Origin: a virus
Length of the DNA: 26,149 nt
Virus record (IMG/VR): IMGVR_UViG_3300046543_000497
Coordinates: 1-26,149 of that record
Reading direction: 5' to 3' (one strand)
Made by a program: the position numbers and the translations under genes. Under the pieces are notes generated by a model, which was given only the letters and a program-made list of their open reading frames with translations, searched no databases and was not told where the DNA came from. Below, piece after piece: positions 1 through 7,051 of this stretch (positions within the stretch are counted from its first letter, which is position 1; the number at the start of each line of letters is the position of its first letter).

Positions 1-548
1 CGAATTCCGGCTCGGCCAAGCCGAATTGTCCGATCTGCAAGGGCAAGGGCCGGACGTGGGACACGCCGATCCAGACCAAAACCGGCATCGCCGGGCGCTC
101 CGCGCATAAGGATTGGGCCGCCTTCGGCATGTGGGACGGCGGCGACGTCGTGCTGTCGATTCCGTCCGACTCGGCGCTCTACGCGATCGGCCAGTATGAC
201 CGCGTCGTCATGCTCAACCGTTCCGAGCCGTTCTCGATCAACTTCGTCGCGGGCGTGAACGACAAGGCGCTCAATCACATGACGTTCGTCTCGGTCGATC
301 GCGTGGCCTATATCAGCCCGAACGGCGGGGCGCTGGTGCTCTGTACGCCGCCGGTCGTGAATCCGGATGGATCACTGACGTGGCCGTCCGATGCGCCGCC
401 TGCGGGCGTCACGTACTCGATGTCGGGTCGCCGTCGCCAGGAATATTTCTGCTTCAACGATATGCCGTGGGACCGGCCGCATCATGCCGGCGCGCAGTTG
501 CCGCGCAACGTCGTGCTGCGCCGCTTCGATCTGTTCGGGCGCGGGTAA
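1..548 (+). CDS. Putative neck / head-tail connector protein (5' truncated by window edge)
   Basis: The reading frame is open from the first complete codon at base 3, so the gene begins outside the window; an internal ATG at 129 is not a convincing start because the upstream part is clearly coding. About 181 residues are visible. Near the visible N-terminus there is a CPICKGKGRTW segment, a CxxCxGxG-type knuckle like those of DnaJ zinc fingers, here only one knuckle. The rest is a mixed beta-rich sequence with no family I can name. It lies 6 nt upstream of the next gene and heads the neck-sheath-tube order, so a virion neck or connector role is inferred from position alone. Confidence 0.6.
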   Translation, partial: NSGSAKPNCPICKGKGRTWDTPIQTKTGIAGRSAHKDWAAFGMWDGGDVVLSIPSDSALYAIGQYDRVVMLNRSEPFSINFVAGVNDKALNHMTFVSVDRVAYISPNGGALVLCTPPVVNPDGSLTWPSDAPPAGVTYSMSGRRRQEYFCFNDMPWDRPHHAGAQLPRNVVLRRFDLFGRG

Positions 549-554
549 CGGCGC

Positions 555-1367
555 ATGAGCGCGCAATACAAAATCAGCGTGGATCTCGCGCCTGTGCTGA
601 ATCTGCTTCAGGCACAGGCCGAAACGCTGCTCGGGCGCGTCGCGGAGACGGTTCAAACCTTCGGCGAATTCGCGACGCAGAAGTGGAAAGCCGACGTCAT
701 GAACGCGAAGGGCATCTGGCTCGGCGAAAAGCAGGCATACGCGCAGTCGATCGAGTGGTACAACTCCGGCCCCTTCGAAGTGACCGTCGAGGCGGGTTAC
801 GCGAAGGCGGGCGAGATTGAAACCGGGCGCCCGGCGCGCGACCTGAAGGACGCGCTCAAGACGTCGCTGCGCGTGCGCGTGGCGAAGAACGGCAAGCACA
901 AGGGGATGCGCTACCTCATCATCCCCTTCCGGCACAACACGCCGGGCAATGACGCGCTCGCCGACGCGATGCCCGATCACGTCTACGAAGTCGCCTCGCA
1001 GATGAAGCAGTCGAAGATCACCGGCACGCGCATCGTTGCGAATCAGCAGGGCGCCGTCAGAAACGGCTTCCCGGTCATGATCCATCGCAATAAGTACAAG
1101 TGGGGCGACAAACTGCCGTCCGGGCTTACTGCGAAGAAGAAGGACTATCACGCGACCGATCCATATGCGGGCATGGTGCGCATGAAAACCAATGCGGCCG
1201 AATCGCCGAAGTCGTCCGCTTACCTCACATTCCGCGTTATGGGCGAGTGGTCGAGCGGCTGGATCATCGGGCCGCAACCAGGCCGCTATATCGCCAAGGG
1301 CGTCGCTGACGCGCTCGGGCCGAAGTTCGACACGGCGATCCAGAAGGCGCTCGAAACGGGCGGCTAA
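555..1367 (+). CDS. Putative neck / tail-completion protein
   Basis: This 270-residue protein has the look of phage head-tail joining or minor tail proteins: a helical N-terminal third (roughly residues 8-50), a charged central part, and a C-terminal stretch with a WSSGWIIGPQPGRYIAKGV segment close to the end. It has no signal peptide or membrane segment. Its position between a connector-like gene and a gene with a tail-terminator-like half, followed by sheath and tube, supports a neck role. The start at 555 follows the previous stop by 6 nt and lacks a strong Shine-Dalgarno, consistent with translational coupling. It is followed by the first copy of the repeated TCGTGAC element. The family assignment is inference. 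Confidence 0.65.
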   Translation: MSAQYKISVDLAPVLNLLQAQAETLLGRVAETVQTFGEFATQKWKADVMNAKGIWLGEKQAYAQSIEWYNSGPFEVTVEAGYAKAGEIETGRPARDLKDALKTSLRVRVAKNGKHKGMRYLIIPFRHNTPGNDALADAMPDHVYEVASQMKQSKITGTRIVANQQGAVRNGFPVMIHRNKYKWGDKLPSGLTAKKKDYHATDPYAGMVRMKTNAAESPKSSAYLTFRVMGEWSSGWIIGPQPGRYIAKGVADALGPKFDTAIQKALETGG

Positions 1368-1373
1368 ACGAAG

Positions 1374-1390
1374 TCGTGACGGGACCATGC
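1374..1390 (+). promoter_or_regulatory. Repeated intergenic element, copy 1 (TCGTGAC type)
   Basis: TCGTGAC at 1374-1380 is followed by GGGACCATGC, fitting the shared pattern TCGTGAY-NNNANNRTS seen in five gaps of the virion block. It sits 6 nt after a stop codon. An inverted repeat, CATGC-TT-GCATG (1386-1397), overlaps its end and contains the ATG of the next gene. A promoter or operator role is inferred. Confidence 0.55.
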
Positions 1391-1394
1391 TTGC

Positions 1395-2213
1395 ATGATC
1401 TCGTTTCTCATCGCGCTCGCGGCAGGTAATGCCGTATCGGTAATTCTTCAGCCGCCGCAAGGCACGCAGAAGTGTTCCGTCCTGCGCAAGCAGACCAACG
1501 ACATCGGCGGCATCTCCGACCCTGCGGCGACGCTCGTCTATACCGGCGCCGACAAATACGTGGTGGATACGTCCGGCCTCGTCAACGGGCTCACGTACTT
1601 CTATCAGCCGTTCTACTTCGACGGCACGGCATGGAGCTCCGGCGCGGTCGCATCGGTCGTGCCGCAGTGCTCCTTCGAATTCATCCAGACCGACGTTCAG
1701 ACGTTCCTGCGCGATCGCATCGCGGCGGGGCTCGTCGCGGCCGTCGCGCGCGAGGCGATCTTCCCTGAATCCGGCGTCATCCCTGTGCTCACGGCCGCGC
1801 CCGTCTTTGAAGACGTGAGCTTCCCGGTCGTGACGGTACACATGCAGCAAGACGGTTCAGCCGAGCGCGCGGTGGGCGAAGTGGTGGGCGTCGATGCGCA
1901 AGACGACGACGTCGGGCAGTTCGAAGGATGGCTCAGCCGCTACCAGATCGCGATCGCGATTTCCAGCCTGAGCTCCGACGAGCGGATCGCATTGCGCAAT
2001 CTCGTGAAGTCGATCGTGCAGGCGAATTTGCAGGTGTTCGAGTCGGCGGGGATGGAGCTCATCGACCTTCAGTTCTCCGATCAGGAGGACTTCACAACCT
2101 ACAACGTGCCGATGTTTCAGTCGCTCGGTTCGTTCTCGTGCGTGGCGCCCGCGTCGATTCAGGCGACGGTCCCGGCGGTGATCGATCAGATCGATACCAA
2201 CTACCAATTTTGA
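1395..2213 (+). CDS. Putative tail terminator with N-terminal FN3-like domain
   Basis: This is a 272-residue protein. Residues of about 12-95 read like a fibronectin type III-like sandwich, with the pattern VLRK..., LVYTGADKYVVDTSGLVNGLTY and a following YFYQPFYFDG. The C-terminal part (about 100-265) begins DVQTFLRDRIAAGL and resembles the small tail-terminator or neck proteins that cap a phage tail tube: alternating helices and strands, with an acidic loop near residue 170. Such FN3 decorations are common on virion surface proteins and may bind the cell surface. The ATG at 1395 lies inside a short inverted repeat, and no good Shine-Dalgarno is present beyond a weak ACGGGA. It precedes the sheath and tube genes. 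The domain reading is from sequence pattern only. Confidence 0.6.
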   Translation: MISFLIALAAGNAVSVILQPPQGTQKCSVLRKQTNDIGGISDPAATLVYTGADKYVVDTSGLVNGLTYFYQPFYFDGTAWSSGAVASVVPQCSFEFIQTDVQTFLRDRIAAGLVAAVAREAIFPESGVIPVLTAAPVFEDVSFPVVTVHMQQDGSAERAVGEVVGVDAQDDDVGQFEGWLSRYQIAIAISSLSSDERIALRNLVKSIVQANLQVFESAGMELIDLQFSDQEDFTTYNVPMFQSLGSFSCVAPASIQATVPAVIDQIDTNYQF

Positions 2214-2228
2214 CGAAGAGGAATGTCG

Positions 2229-2519
2229 ATGGGCAACGCCACTGACACACCGGACGCAAGCGCGTCCACGAGCACGGATACGAGCGGCGCGAGCGCCGCG
2301 CCGTCCAAGACAACCACGCTCTACACAGATACCGGGCCGCAAACGGTTAGCGAATTCGTGCAGAGCATCACAGAGTTTTGCGCGACTTTGTCCGCGAACG
2401 ATCGCCGCATCGAAATGATCGGCGCGTTCTACCGCGTCGAGTCGGCCGCCGGTCGCACGCGCGCTCTGCCTTCCGTTTTCAAGGACCGCTACGTGGCGTT
2501 CCTGACTCAGCCCGCTTAA
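2229..2519 (+). CDS. Small virion-block protein of unknown function
   Basis: The preferred start is the ATG at 2229 rather than the in-frame ATG at 2223, because the GAAGAGGA Shine-Dalgarno at 2215-2222 abuts the first and is 6 nt from the second. The product is about 96 residues. The first 35 are low complexity (Ser, Thr, Ala, Asp), followed by a folded-looking part (TVSEFVQSITEFCATLSAND, then RRIEMIGAFYRVE). No family was recognised. It is inserted between the putative tail terminator and the sheath gene, 12 nt before the sheath start, so it is co-transcribed with virion genes and may be a small tail or assembly protein. Confidence 0.65.
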   Translation: MGNATDTPDASASTSTDTSGASAAPSKTTTLYTDTGPQTVSEFVQSITEFCATLSANDRRIEMIGAFYRVESAAGRTRALPSVFKDRYVAFLTQPA

Positions 2520-2531
2520 CCGGAGACTCCT

Positions 2532-4250
2532 ATGAGTGGTTTGTTTTTCAATGGGCGTTTGTACACAAGCCCGGCCGTCGTCAGCGCGGTTGACGATTCG
2601 GCAATGAACGATCAGGGCGCGAGCGTAGGTAACTCGCTGCTCCTGATCGGTCAATCGGTGGGCGGTGAGCCGAACGCGCTCCTGAAGTTCGGCTCGCCCG
2701 CCGAAGCTCAAGCTGCACTTCGCAGCGGCGAGCTGATGGAAGCCTGCAAGAAAGCCTTCGCGCCGAGCGCGGAAACCGGCGGCCCGGCCACGGTCTACGC
2801 GATTCGCGTGAACCCGGCGACGCAATCGGTGCTCACGCTCAACGACGCATCGGCCGTGCCGACGATCGCGCTCACGACGGACGACTTTGGCCTTTACACA
2901 AACAACGTGAAGGTCAAGCTCGAAAACGCGACGACAAAGGGCTTGCTCATCACGACGCAGATCGGCAACGCGTACACGTCGGCCGACAACGTCTATCGCG
3001 ACGCCTTTTCGGTGCAGTACAGCGGTGCGCTCGCGAGCGCTGCGATTACCGTCTCGGCATCGACCGTCGATGTGTTCGCCCCGACCGGCTCGCTGCTTCA
3101 GTCGATCGATCTGACGCAGTTCCCCACGATCGGGCAGGTGGTCGATCGCATCAACTCGATTACCGGCTTCTCGGCGACCGTGCTCGACGGCAACGACCAA
3201 CGCGCAGCGCTCGGCGGGCTGGATGCTGTCACGTCGCAAGACGTCAAGACGGCGATCTACACCGTGACGGCGAACCTTCAGGCCGTGGTGGACTGGTTCA
3301 ATGGTCCCACGAGCCCGTATATCAGCGCACAGCGCCTCACGGGCTCCGACAAGCCGCCGGTGATTATGCCGTTCGCATATTTGGCGGGCGGCTCGGATGG
3401 CGTGACGACGAACACCCAATGGAGCGACGCCTTCACGACGGCTCAGACGGCTGACGTGCAGTGGGTGGTGCCGCTTTCCAGCAATCCGGCGATCGCCGCG
3501 ATGGCTGATGCGCACGTCCAGTACATGAGCACGGTCGCGCGCATGGAACGTCGGGCGATCTGCGGCACGGCACTCGGCACGACCGACGTGGCTGCCATTG
3601 CGGCCGCCAAGGCGATCAACTCCGACCGCACGGCCCTCGTGCATCTCGGCTTCTACAGCTACGACGCCAATGGCAATTACACGCTGTTTGCGCCGTACAT
3701 GACCGCCGCGCTGATCGCCGCCGGTTTCGCTGGTTTGAGCCCGGGCGAGACGATGACGAACAAGTCGCTGTCGGTGAGCGGATGGGAGCGCACGCTGCGC
3801 AATCCGACCGATACCGATGGGCTGATCTTGGGCGGCGTCATCCCGGTCGAAAGCAACTCGCGCGGCTACACCGTCACGAAGGCGATTTCGACGTGGCTCA
3901 CGAACACCAACTACAACCGCGTCGAGCTGTCGTGCGGCACGGCGGTGGATTACACCCTGCGCAGCGTGCGCGACGCGGTGCAGCCGATGCTCGGCAAGGG
4001 CGGCACGCCGCTCACGCTGGCGGCGATCCACGCGCGTGCTGAGTCGGCGCTGCGCCTGTGCGCGACGGCGGCTCCAGGCGGCCCGGGTGTGCTGGTGGGC
4101 GACAAGACGAACCCGGCCTACAAGAACCTCACGGTTTCTCTGTCGGGCGATCAGGTGGCGATCAGCTTCCAAGCAAGCCCGGTGATTCCGGTCAACTACG
4201 AAGCCGTCACGATGTACGCAGTCCCGTACAGCGGCACGGTTTCGGCATAA
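2532..4250 (+). CDS. Contractile tail sheath protein
   Basis: The 572-residue product has the size and features of myovirus tail sheath proteins, which polymerise round the tail tube and contract to drive it through the cell envelope. The N-terminus (SGLFFNGRLYTSPAVVSAVD...GNSLLLIGQS) resembles the sheath start that links adjacent subunits. The C-terminal third carries the usual conserved part: a segment GWERTLRNPTDTDGLILGGV, then a region with N-x-R-V-x-L-S-C-G-T and a closing beta strand (VAISFQASPVIPVNYEAVTM). The RBS GGAGA lies about 8 nt before the ATG. It is directly followed by the tube gene, the universal order in contractile phages. The assignment is confident at family level. Confidence 0.88.
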   Translation: MSGLFFNGRLYTSPAVVSAVDDSAMNDQGASVGNSLLLIGQSVGGEPNALLKFGSPAEAQAALRSGELMEACKKAFAPSAETGGPATVYAIRVNPATQSVLTLNDASAVPTIALTTDDFGLYTNNVKVKLENATTKGLLITTQIGNAYTSADNVYRDAFSVQYSGALASAAITVSASTVDVFAPTGSLLQSIDLTQFPTIGQVVDRINSITGFSATVLDGNDQRAALGGLDAVTSQDVKTAIYTVTANLQAVVDWFNGPTSPYISAQRLTGSDKPPVIMPFAYLAGGSDGVTTNTQWSDAFTTAQTADVQWVVPLSSNPAIAAMADAHVQYMSTVARMERRAICGTALGTTDVAAIAAAKAINSDRTALVHLGFYSYDANGNYTLFAPYMTAALIAAGFAGLSPGETMTNKSLSVSGWERTLRNPTDTDGLILGGVIPVESNSRGYTVTKAISTWLTNTNYNRVELSCGTAVDYTLRSVRDAVQPMLGKGGTPLTLAAIHARAESALRLCATAAPGGPGVLVGDKTNPAYKNLTVSLSGDQVAISFQASPVIPVNYEAVTMYAVPYSGTVSA

Positions 4251-4265
4251 GGGGAGACGCGTTAG

Positions 4266-4688
4266 ATGCGTACCAACGTAAAGACGCGCAGCGGCAACCG
4301 GGTTGTCATTCAATTTGACGGCAACACGGTCGGCCTGCTGCAAAACATTCGGATGTCGGACGAATATAGCCCGGAGCCTGCAAGCGGCATCGGCGATATT
4401 CACGCGATCGAGTACGTGCCGACGATGGCGCGTCACACGGTTTCGGCTTCGACAATGGTGCTGTTCTCGGGCGCGCTGCGCGACATGGGTCTGGTTCCCG
4501 AAAACGGTGACGCCGTGCTCGAAGGCAATGTCTTCGATATCTGCGTGCTGTCGAAGGACGACGGCTCGGTGCTGCGCAAGCTGGTGAGCTGCTCGTTCGC
4601 GAGCGGTGACACCGAAGTGTCGAAGCACGCGATTGTGACGACCAACTGCCAGTTCAACGCGCTCGACGTTGCTGGCACCGGCCTGTAA
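4266..4688 (+). CDS. Tail tube protein
   Basis: A 140-residue beta-rich protein immediately downstream of the sheath gene, which is the standard place of the inner tube subunit. Hexameric rings of such proteins stack into the DNA channel. The sequence is consistent: an N-terminal strand pair (NRVVIQFDGNTVGLLQNIRM), a GIGDIHAIEYVPT loop, and alternating strands to the end (VSCSFASGDTEVSKHAIVTTNCQFNALDV). The RBS GGGGAG lies upstream of the ATG at 4266. An alternative would be another small tail protein, but size, position and predicted fold all favour the tube. Confidence 0.8.
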   Translation: MRTNVKTRSGNRVVIQFDGNTVGLLQNIRMSDEYSPEPASGIGDIHAIEYVPTMARHTVSASTMVLFSGALRDMGLVPENGDAVLEGNVFDICVLSKDDGSVLRKLVSCSFASGDTEVSKHAIVTTNCQFNALDVAGTGL

Positions 4689-4701
4689 GGCGGGGGCGCG
4701 C

Positions 4702-5004
4702 ATGAAGACTTCTCTTCAGCGCGCCCGGCTTGATTGGCGACTGTGGGCGCTGCTGATTCCGGCAGCGCTCATTCTTTGTACCAATCTGCCGGTCGCTCTC
4801 ACCATCGGCTATTCGTTCTCCGTCGTGCTGATTTTCGCGGGTGCGTCGCACCTGCTGCGCAAGGTGCTGTTTCCCTACGTGGATCTGCGCCTGCTCGTCG
4901 CAAAAGCCGTCGAAACGCCGCTCGCTTCTGCCGTCATCTTCCTTGCCGTTGCGATCGTGCTCAGCGCGATTCTCGTGGCGAACGCGATATGGCTATCGCA
5001 CTGA
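4702..5004 (+). CDS. Putative holin (three transmembrane segments)
   Basis: The ATG at 4702 is preferred over an in-frame upstream GTG/TTG-type start at 4669, because the upstream part would overlap the tube gene. The product is 100 residues with three hydrophobic stretches: about 12-28 (LWALLIPAALILCTNL), 32-50 (ALTIGYSFSVVLIFAGA) and 75-97 (PLASAVIFLAVAIVLSAILVA). The N-terminus is basic. A class I holin forms membrane holes at a programmed time and releases the endolysin. Its overlap (16 nt) with a lytic transglycosylase gene followed by spanins defines a lysis cassette. No holin family motif was recognised, so the call rests on topology and context. Confidence 0.72.
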   Translation: MKTSLQRARLDWRLWALLIPAALILCTNLPVALTIGYSFSVVLIFAGASHLLRKVLFPYVDLRLLVAKAVETPLASAVIFLAVAIVLSAILVANAIWLSH

Positions 5005-5627
5005 GCCCGCCCGACGCGTCGCTCGCGTATCTGCCGGTCATCCGGTCGGAGCTCGTCGTGCTCTGGCCGGACCATCCGCACCCGGCATATTTGCCCGCGC
5101 AGATCGAGCAAGAAACCTGTCCGTCGCTGAAAAGCAAGCTCTGCTGGAACCCGCACGCGGAGCTCAAGACGGAGCGCGAGTACGGCTTCGGGCTCGGGCA
5201 GCTCACGGTGACGTCGAAGTTCAACAACTTCAACGAGTCGAAAAAGTGGGATCGGACGCTTCGTGATTGGCAGTGGGACGACCGCTTTAACGCCCGGTAT
5301 CAGGTGCGCGCGCTGATCGCCTATGACCGGAACCTGTTTCGCCAGATCAAGGGCGCCGCCGACGCGGAGAACCAGTACGCCTTCGCGCTTTCCGCCTACA
5401 ACGGCGGGCTCGGCGGGCTGCTGAAGGACCGCGAGCTGTGCCGCAACACGCAAGGGTGCGACGAGTCGCGCTGGTGGGGCAACGTCGAGCACACAAGCCT
5501 GAAGGCCAAGGTGGCCGTCAAGGGCTATGGGCAGAGCTTCTTCAAGGTGAATCGCGACTACGTGGTGAACGTCATGCGCGTGCGCGTCGTGCGCTACGAG
5601 TCGTCCATGAAAGGACAGAAAAAATGA
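4989..5627 (+). CDS. Endolysin, SLT-like lytic transglycosylase
   Basis: The start is the ATG at 4989, overlapping the holin stop by 16 nt; the frame is open further upstream but without sense. The 212-residue product has the order of motifs of soluble lytic transglycosylases: IEQETCP (candidate catalytic glutamate E42, in the place of the usual ES), then EYGFGLGQLTVT (compare GxxGLMQ), then FALSAYNGGLGGLLKD (compare AYNxG). Such enzymes cleave the beta-1,4 bond between MurNAc and GlcNAc. There is no signal peptide or SAR anchor, so export would depend on the holin. Two CxxxxxxC-type cysteine pairs are present. The stop overlaps the Rz start (ATGA). Confidence 0.82.
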   Translation: MAIALSPPDASLAYLPVIRSELVVLWPDHPHPAYLPAQIEQETCPSLKSKLCWNPHAELKTEREYGFGLGQLTVTSKFNNFNESKKWDRTLRDWQWDDRFNARYQVRALIAYDRNLFRQIKGAADAENQYAFALSAYNGGLGGLLKDRELCRNTQGCDESRWWGNVEHTSLKAKVAVKGYGQSFFKVNRDYVVNVMRVRVVRYESSMKGQKK

Positions 5628-6163
5628 TTTGGCTGGCAATTTTCATCTTCCTCGGCGCGTGCGCGCTGCTGCGCTGGCTGTGGGCCTTCCCGGGCGCCCG
5701 CAATGCGCTGATCGGCGTCGTGCTCGGGGCCGCGTGCGTCGCTGGCGGCTACGTGCAGGGCTCGGCGCACGTCACGGCCAAGTGGAACGCACAGAAGGCC
5801 GCTACGGCAGCCGCCGTCGCGACGGTGCAAGCCAAGCAGGCCGATGTGACTACGCAAGTCGTCACGAAGTACGTCGATCGCGTGCAAGTCGTGCGCGAAC
5901 AAGGCAAGACCATTACCCAACAGGTGACAAAGTATGTACCGCTTTCTGCTCCCGCTCTGCCTTATGGCTTCCGCGTGCTCCACGACGCTGCCGCCACAGG
6001 TATGCCCCTTCCCGACTCCGCCATCGGCCTTGATGGTCCCGCCGTCGCCGCTGCGGACGCTGCCAGCACCGTCGTCGCCAATTACACCGACTGTCGCGCC
6101 GAGTACGAAAAGCTGAAGAGCCTTCAGGATTGGGTGCAGTCGGAACAGGCCGCCGCGAAGTAG
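5624..6163 (+). CDS. Rz: i-spanin (Rz-like inner-membrane lysis protein)
   Basis: The ATG overlaps the endolysin stop as ATGA at 5624-5627. The 179-residue product begins with a hydrophobic anchor (about 2-20, IWLAIFIFLGACALLRWLW) and a second apolar stretch (about 26-44), followed by an Ala/Gln/Val-rich helical segment (about 50-100, including TVQAKQADVTTQVVTKYVDRV) likely to form the periplasmic coiled coil of Rz proteins. The C-terminus ends with a further helical segment (EYEKLKSLQDWVQSEQAAAK). In Gram-negative phages Rz pairs with the Rz1 lipoprotein to fuse inner and outer membranes at the last step of lysis. The Rz1 gene is embedded in it in the +1 frame. Confidence 0.8.
   Translation: MIWLAIFIFLGACALLRWLWAFPGARNALIGVVLGAACVAGGYVQGSAHVTAKWNAQKAATAAAVATVQAKQADVTTQVVTKYVDRVQVVREQGKTITQQVTKYVPLSAPALPYGFRVLHDAAATGMPLPDSAIGLDGPAVAAADAASTVVANYTDCRAEYEKLKSLQDWVQSEQAAAK
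5934..6116 (+). CDS. Rz1: o-spanin (Rz1-like outer-membrane lipoprotein), embedded in Rz
   Basis: The gene is contained wholly within Rz in the +1 frame, the classical embedded arrangement. The 60-residue product starts MYRFLLPLCLMASAC, a short lipoprotein signal peptide with a lipobox-like LMASAC and lipidated Cys15. The mature part is short and strongly proline-rich (LPPQV, FPTPPSA, VPPSP, LPAPSSP), the hallmark of Rz1 o-spanins. An AGGTG Shine-Dalgarno at 5922-5926 precedes the ATG by 7 nt. The -3 lipobox position is Ala rather than Leu, which is slightly non-canonical, but the signal, proline content and position make the call secure. Confidence 0.82.
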   Translation: MYRFLLPLCLMASACSTTLPPQVCPFPTPPSALMVPPSPLRTLPAPSSPITPTVAPSTKS

Positions 6164-6180
6164 GGCGCCCACGCGCGAAG

Positions 6181-6197
6181 TCGTGATTCCACTATCG
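6181..6197 (+). promoter_or_regulatory. Repeated intergenic element, copy 2 (TCGTGAT variant)
   Basis: TCGTGAT (6181-6187) then TCCACTATCG fits TCGTGAY-NNNANNRTS. The six bases before it, CGCGAAG, match the flank of copy 1 (ACGAAG). It lies 17 nt after the Rz stop and is followed directly by the intrinsic terminator at 6198-6225. Confidence 0.5.
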
Positions 6198-6225
6198 AAG
6201 GGCGGTCGCTGTGACCGCCCTTTTT
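6198..6225 (+). terminator. Intrinsic terminator after the lysis cassette
   Basis: A perfect stem, AAGGGCGGTC / GACCGCCCTT (6198-6207 and 6213-6222), has a 5-nt loop GCTGT and runs into TTTTT (6221-6225). This is a textbook Rho-independent terminator separating the neck-tube-lysis block from the tail-assembly block. Confidence 0.85.
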
Positions 6226-6236
6226 GCATAGCACTC

Positions 6237-6440
6237 ATGGATCAATTCGATCGCGCTACCGAGCTGGAAGAAAAAACCCGCGCCGCTGAGATTGCGGCCG
6301 CGCTCGCCGCGCCCAAGCTGAAGCCGACGCACTTCTGTCACTTCTGTTTCGAGCCGGTCGAATCGGGCCTCTTTTGCAACGCGGATTGCCGCGACGACTA
6401 CGAAAAAGAAGCCCGCCACAAACGCATCAATGGCCGATAA
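6237..6440 (+). CDS. Small zinc-ribbon protein
   Basis: The start at 6237 (MDQFDRATELEEK) is chosen because a longer frame from 6183 would run through the terminator. The 67-residue product has a helical, charged N-terminus and one zinc-ribbon-like site: CHFC then FCNADC, spaced C-x2-C-x9-C-x3-C, followed by the acidic/basic helix RDDYEKEARHK. The N-terminus recalls small phage DksA/TraR-like proteins, but the cysteine spacing is closer to the FCSxxCREEYEK type of zinc ribbon (DUF2116-like). Function is unknown; a regulatory role is possible. It ends at 6440 and its stop overlaps the RBS of the next gene. Confidence 0.7.
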   Translation: MDQFDRATELEEKTRAAEIAAALAAPKLKPTHFCHFCFEPVESGLFCNADCRDDYEKEARHKRINGR

Positions 6441-6450
6441 GGAAAACCCC

Positions 6451-6864
6451 ATGCGCCAACCATCCGATACCGATTTCTATGTCGAAGTGCCGAGCGTCGG
6501 CACTTTCCGCTTCGCACGCCGCACCTACGGCGATCGCATCCGCATCCGCTCCGAGTTCCTCAAGCTCACGAAGGAAGTAGGCGAAGACGATCCGGACATT
6601 CGCGCCCAAGCCGCGATCATCGCCGCGCACAAGGTGCTGTGCGTCGAGGCGCCGCAGGGATGGGAAGACTTGGAGCATCTCGATCTGGCTTCGGTACCGG
6701 ATGCGGAGGGCCGCGTGCTCGACGTCTATCTGGCGCTGAAGTCGAAGGAGGACGATTTTCGACGACCCCAAAAAGCAAACCCGGCGCGCGAAGCGGGCAG
6801 CGCGGGAGATGTACAAGACGATCGTCTTCTGGTTCCGCAAGCAGTACAACCTGTCGCCTCGTGA
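6451..6864 (+). CDS. Tail assembly chaperone, short form (gpG-like)
   Basis: The ATG at 6451 is preferred over the in-frame ATG at 6430, because AAGGA at 6439-6443 is well spaced only for the former. The unshifted product is 137 residues. It begins with a beta-rich part (FYVEVPSVGTFRFARRTYGDRIRIRSEF) and becomes acidic and helical, like the G-type proteins that bind the tape measure during tail assembly in most long-tailed phages. Its last 30-odd residues overlap another coding frame and are probably read only in the unshifted form. It lies just upstream of the tape measure, the conserved position for the G/GT pair. Confidence 0.78.
   Translation: MRQPSDTDFYVEVPSVGTFRFARRTYGDRIRIRSEFLKLTKEVGEDDPDIRAQAAIIAAHKVLCVEAPQGWEDLEHLDLASVPDAEGRVLDVYLALKSKEDDFRRPQKANPAREAGSAGDVQDDRLLVPQAVQPVAS
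6754..6775 (+). other. Programmed frameshift region of the tail chaperone genes
   Basis: The T frame is open from 6740 (after a TGA at 6737-6739) and encodes a sensible peptide well before its first ATG at 6809, so a shift into the +1 (equivalently -2) frame must occur between 6740 and about 6790. Two candidate slippery sites are visible. One is TTT-C before two CGA codons (6757-6760), where Phe-tRNA could move from TTT to TTC. The other is CCC-CAA-AAA-G (6766-6775), where Pro-tRNA could move +1 on CCCC, or a two-base backward slip could occur. With the second site the fusion would be about 199 residues. Confidence 0.65.
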
Positions 6865-7051
6865 TCCACGCTTTCTCGCGCTGACGCCTGAAGAGGTGGA
6901 AGCCGAGTACTACGCCCACGAATTCGCCGCGCGGCCGCCCGCGTCAGAGGAATTCGAGGACGACGAGTTCGACACGGACGACATTCTCGCGCAGCTCGAA
7001 GCGAATGACGGTGATTGGGAATCGCTCATAAATGACCAGTACGCAGATTAA
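6809..7051 (+). CDS. Tail assembly chaperone T domain (made as a G-T frameshift fusion)
   Basis: The first ATG of this frame is at 6809, giving 80 residues, but the frame codes upstream to about 6740 (FDDPKKQTRRAKRAARE), so the natural product is probably the G-T fusion made by frameshifting near 6757-6775 and ending at 7051. The T part has a basic segment, then MYKTIVFWFRKQYNLSPRDP, then a very acidic tail (EEFEDDEFDTDDILAQLE). In tailed phages the T domain recruits tail tube subunits to the tape measure bound by G. It overlaps the tape measure start by 20 nt. The frame relation is +1/-2, not the common -1. Confidence 0.75.
   Translation: MYKTIVFWFRKQYNLSPRDPRFLALTPEEVEAEYYAHEFAARPPASEEFEDDEFDTDDILAQLEANDGDWESLINDQYAD

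Noticed and set aside
1828-1834. Sixth TCGTGAC heptamer
   Set aside because: It lies inside a coding region with a codon-compatible context, does not match the downstream NNNANNRTS spacing and has no adjacent inverted repeat; a few chance heptamers are expected in 26 kb.
1857-4703. Very long antisense open frame (948 codons) on the - strand
   Set aside because: It lies opposite the tail terminator, sheath and tube genes. Its composition is Arg/His/Ala-rich, typical of high-GC antisense frames, and it shows no domain pattern.
6183-6236. Extended start of the zinc-ribbon gene
   Set aside because: The first 18 codons would be the intrinsic terminator and the TCGTGAT element; the ATG at 6237 is more sensible.
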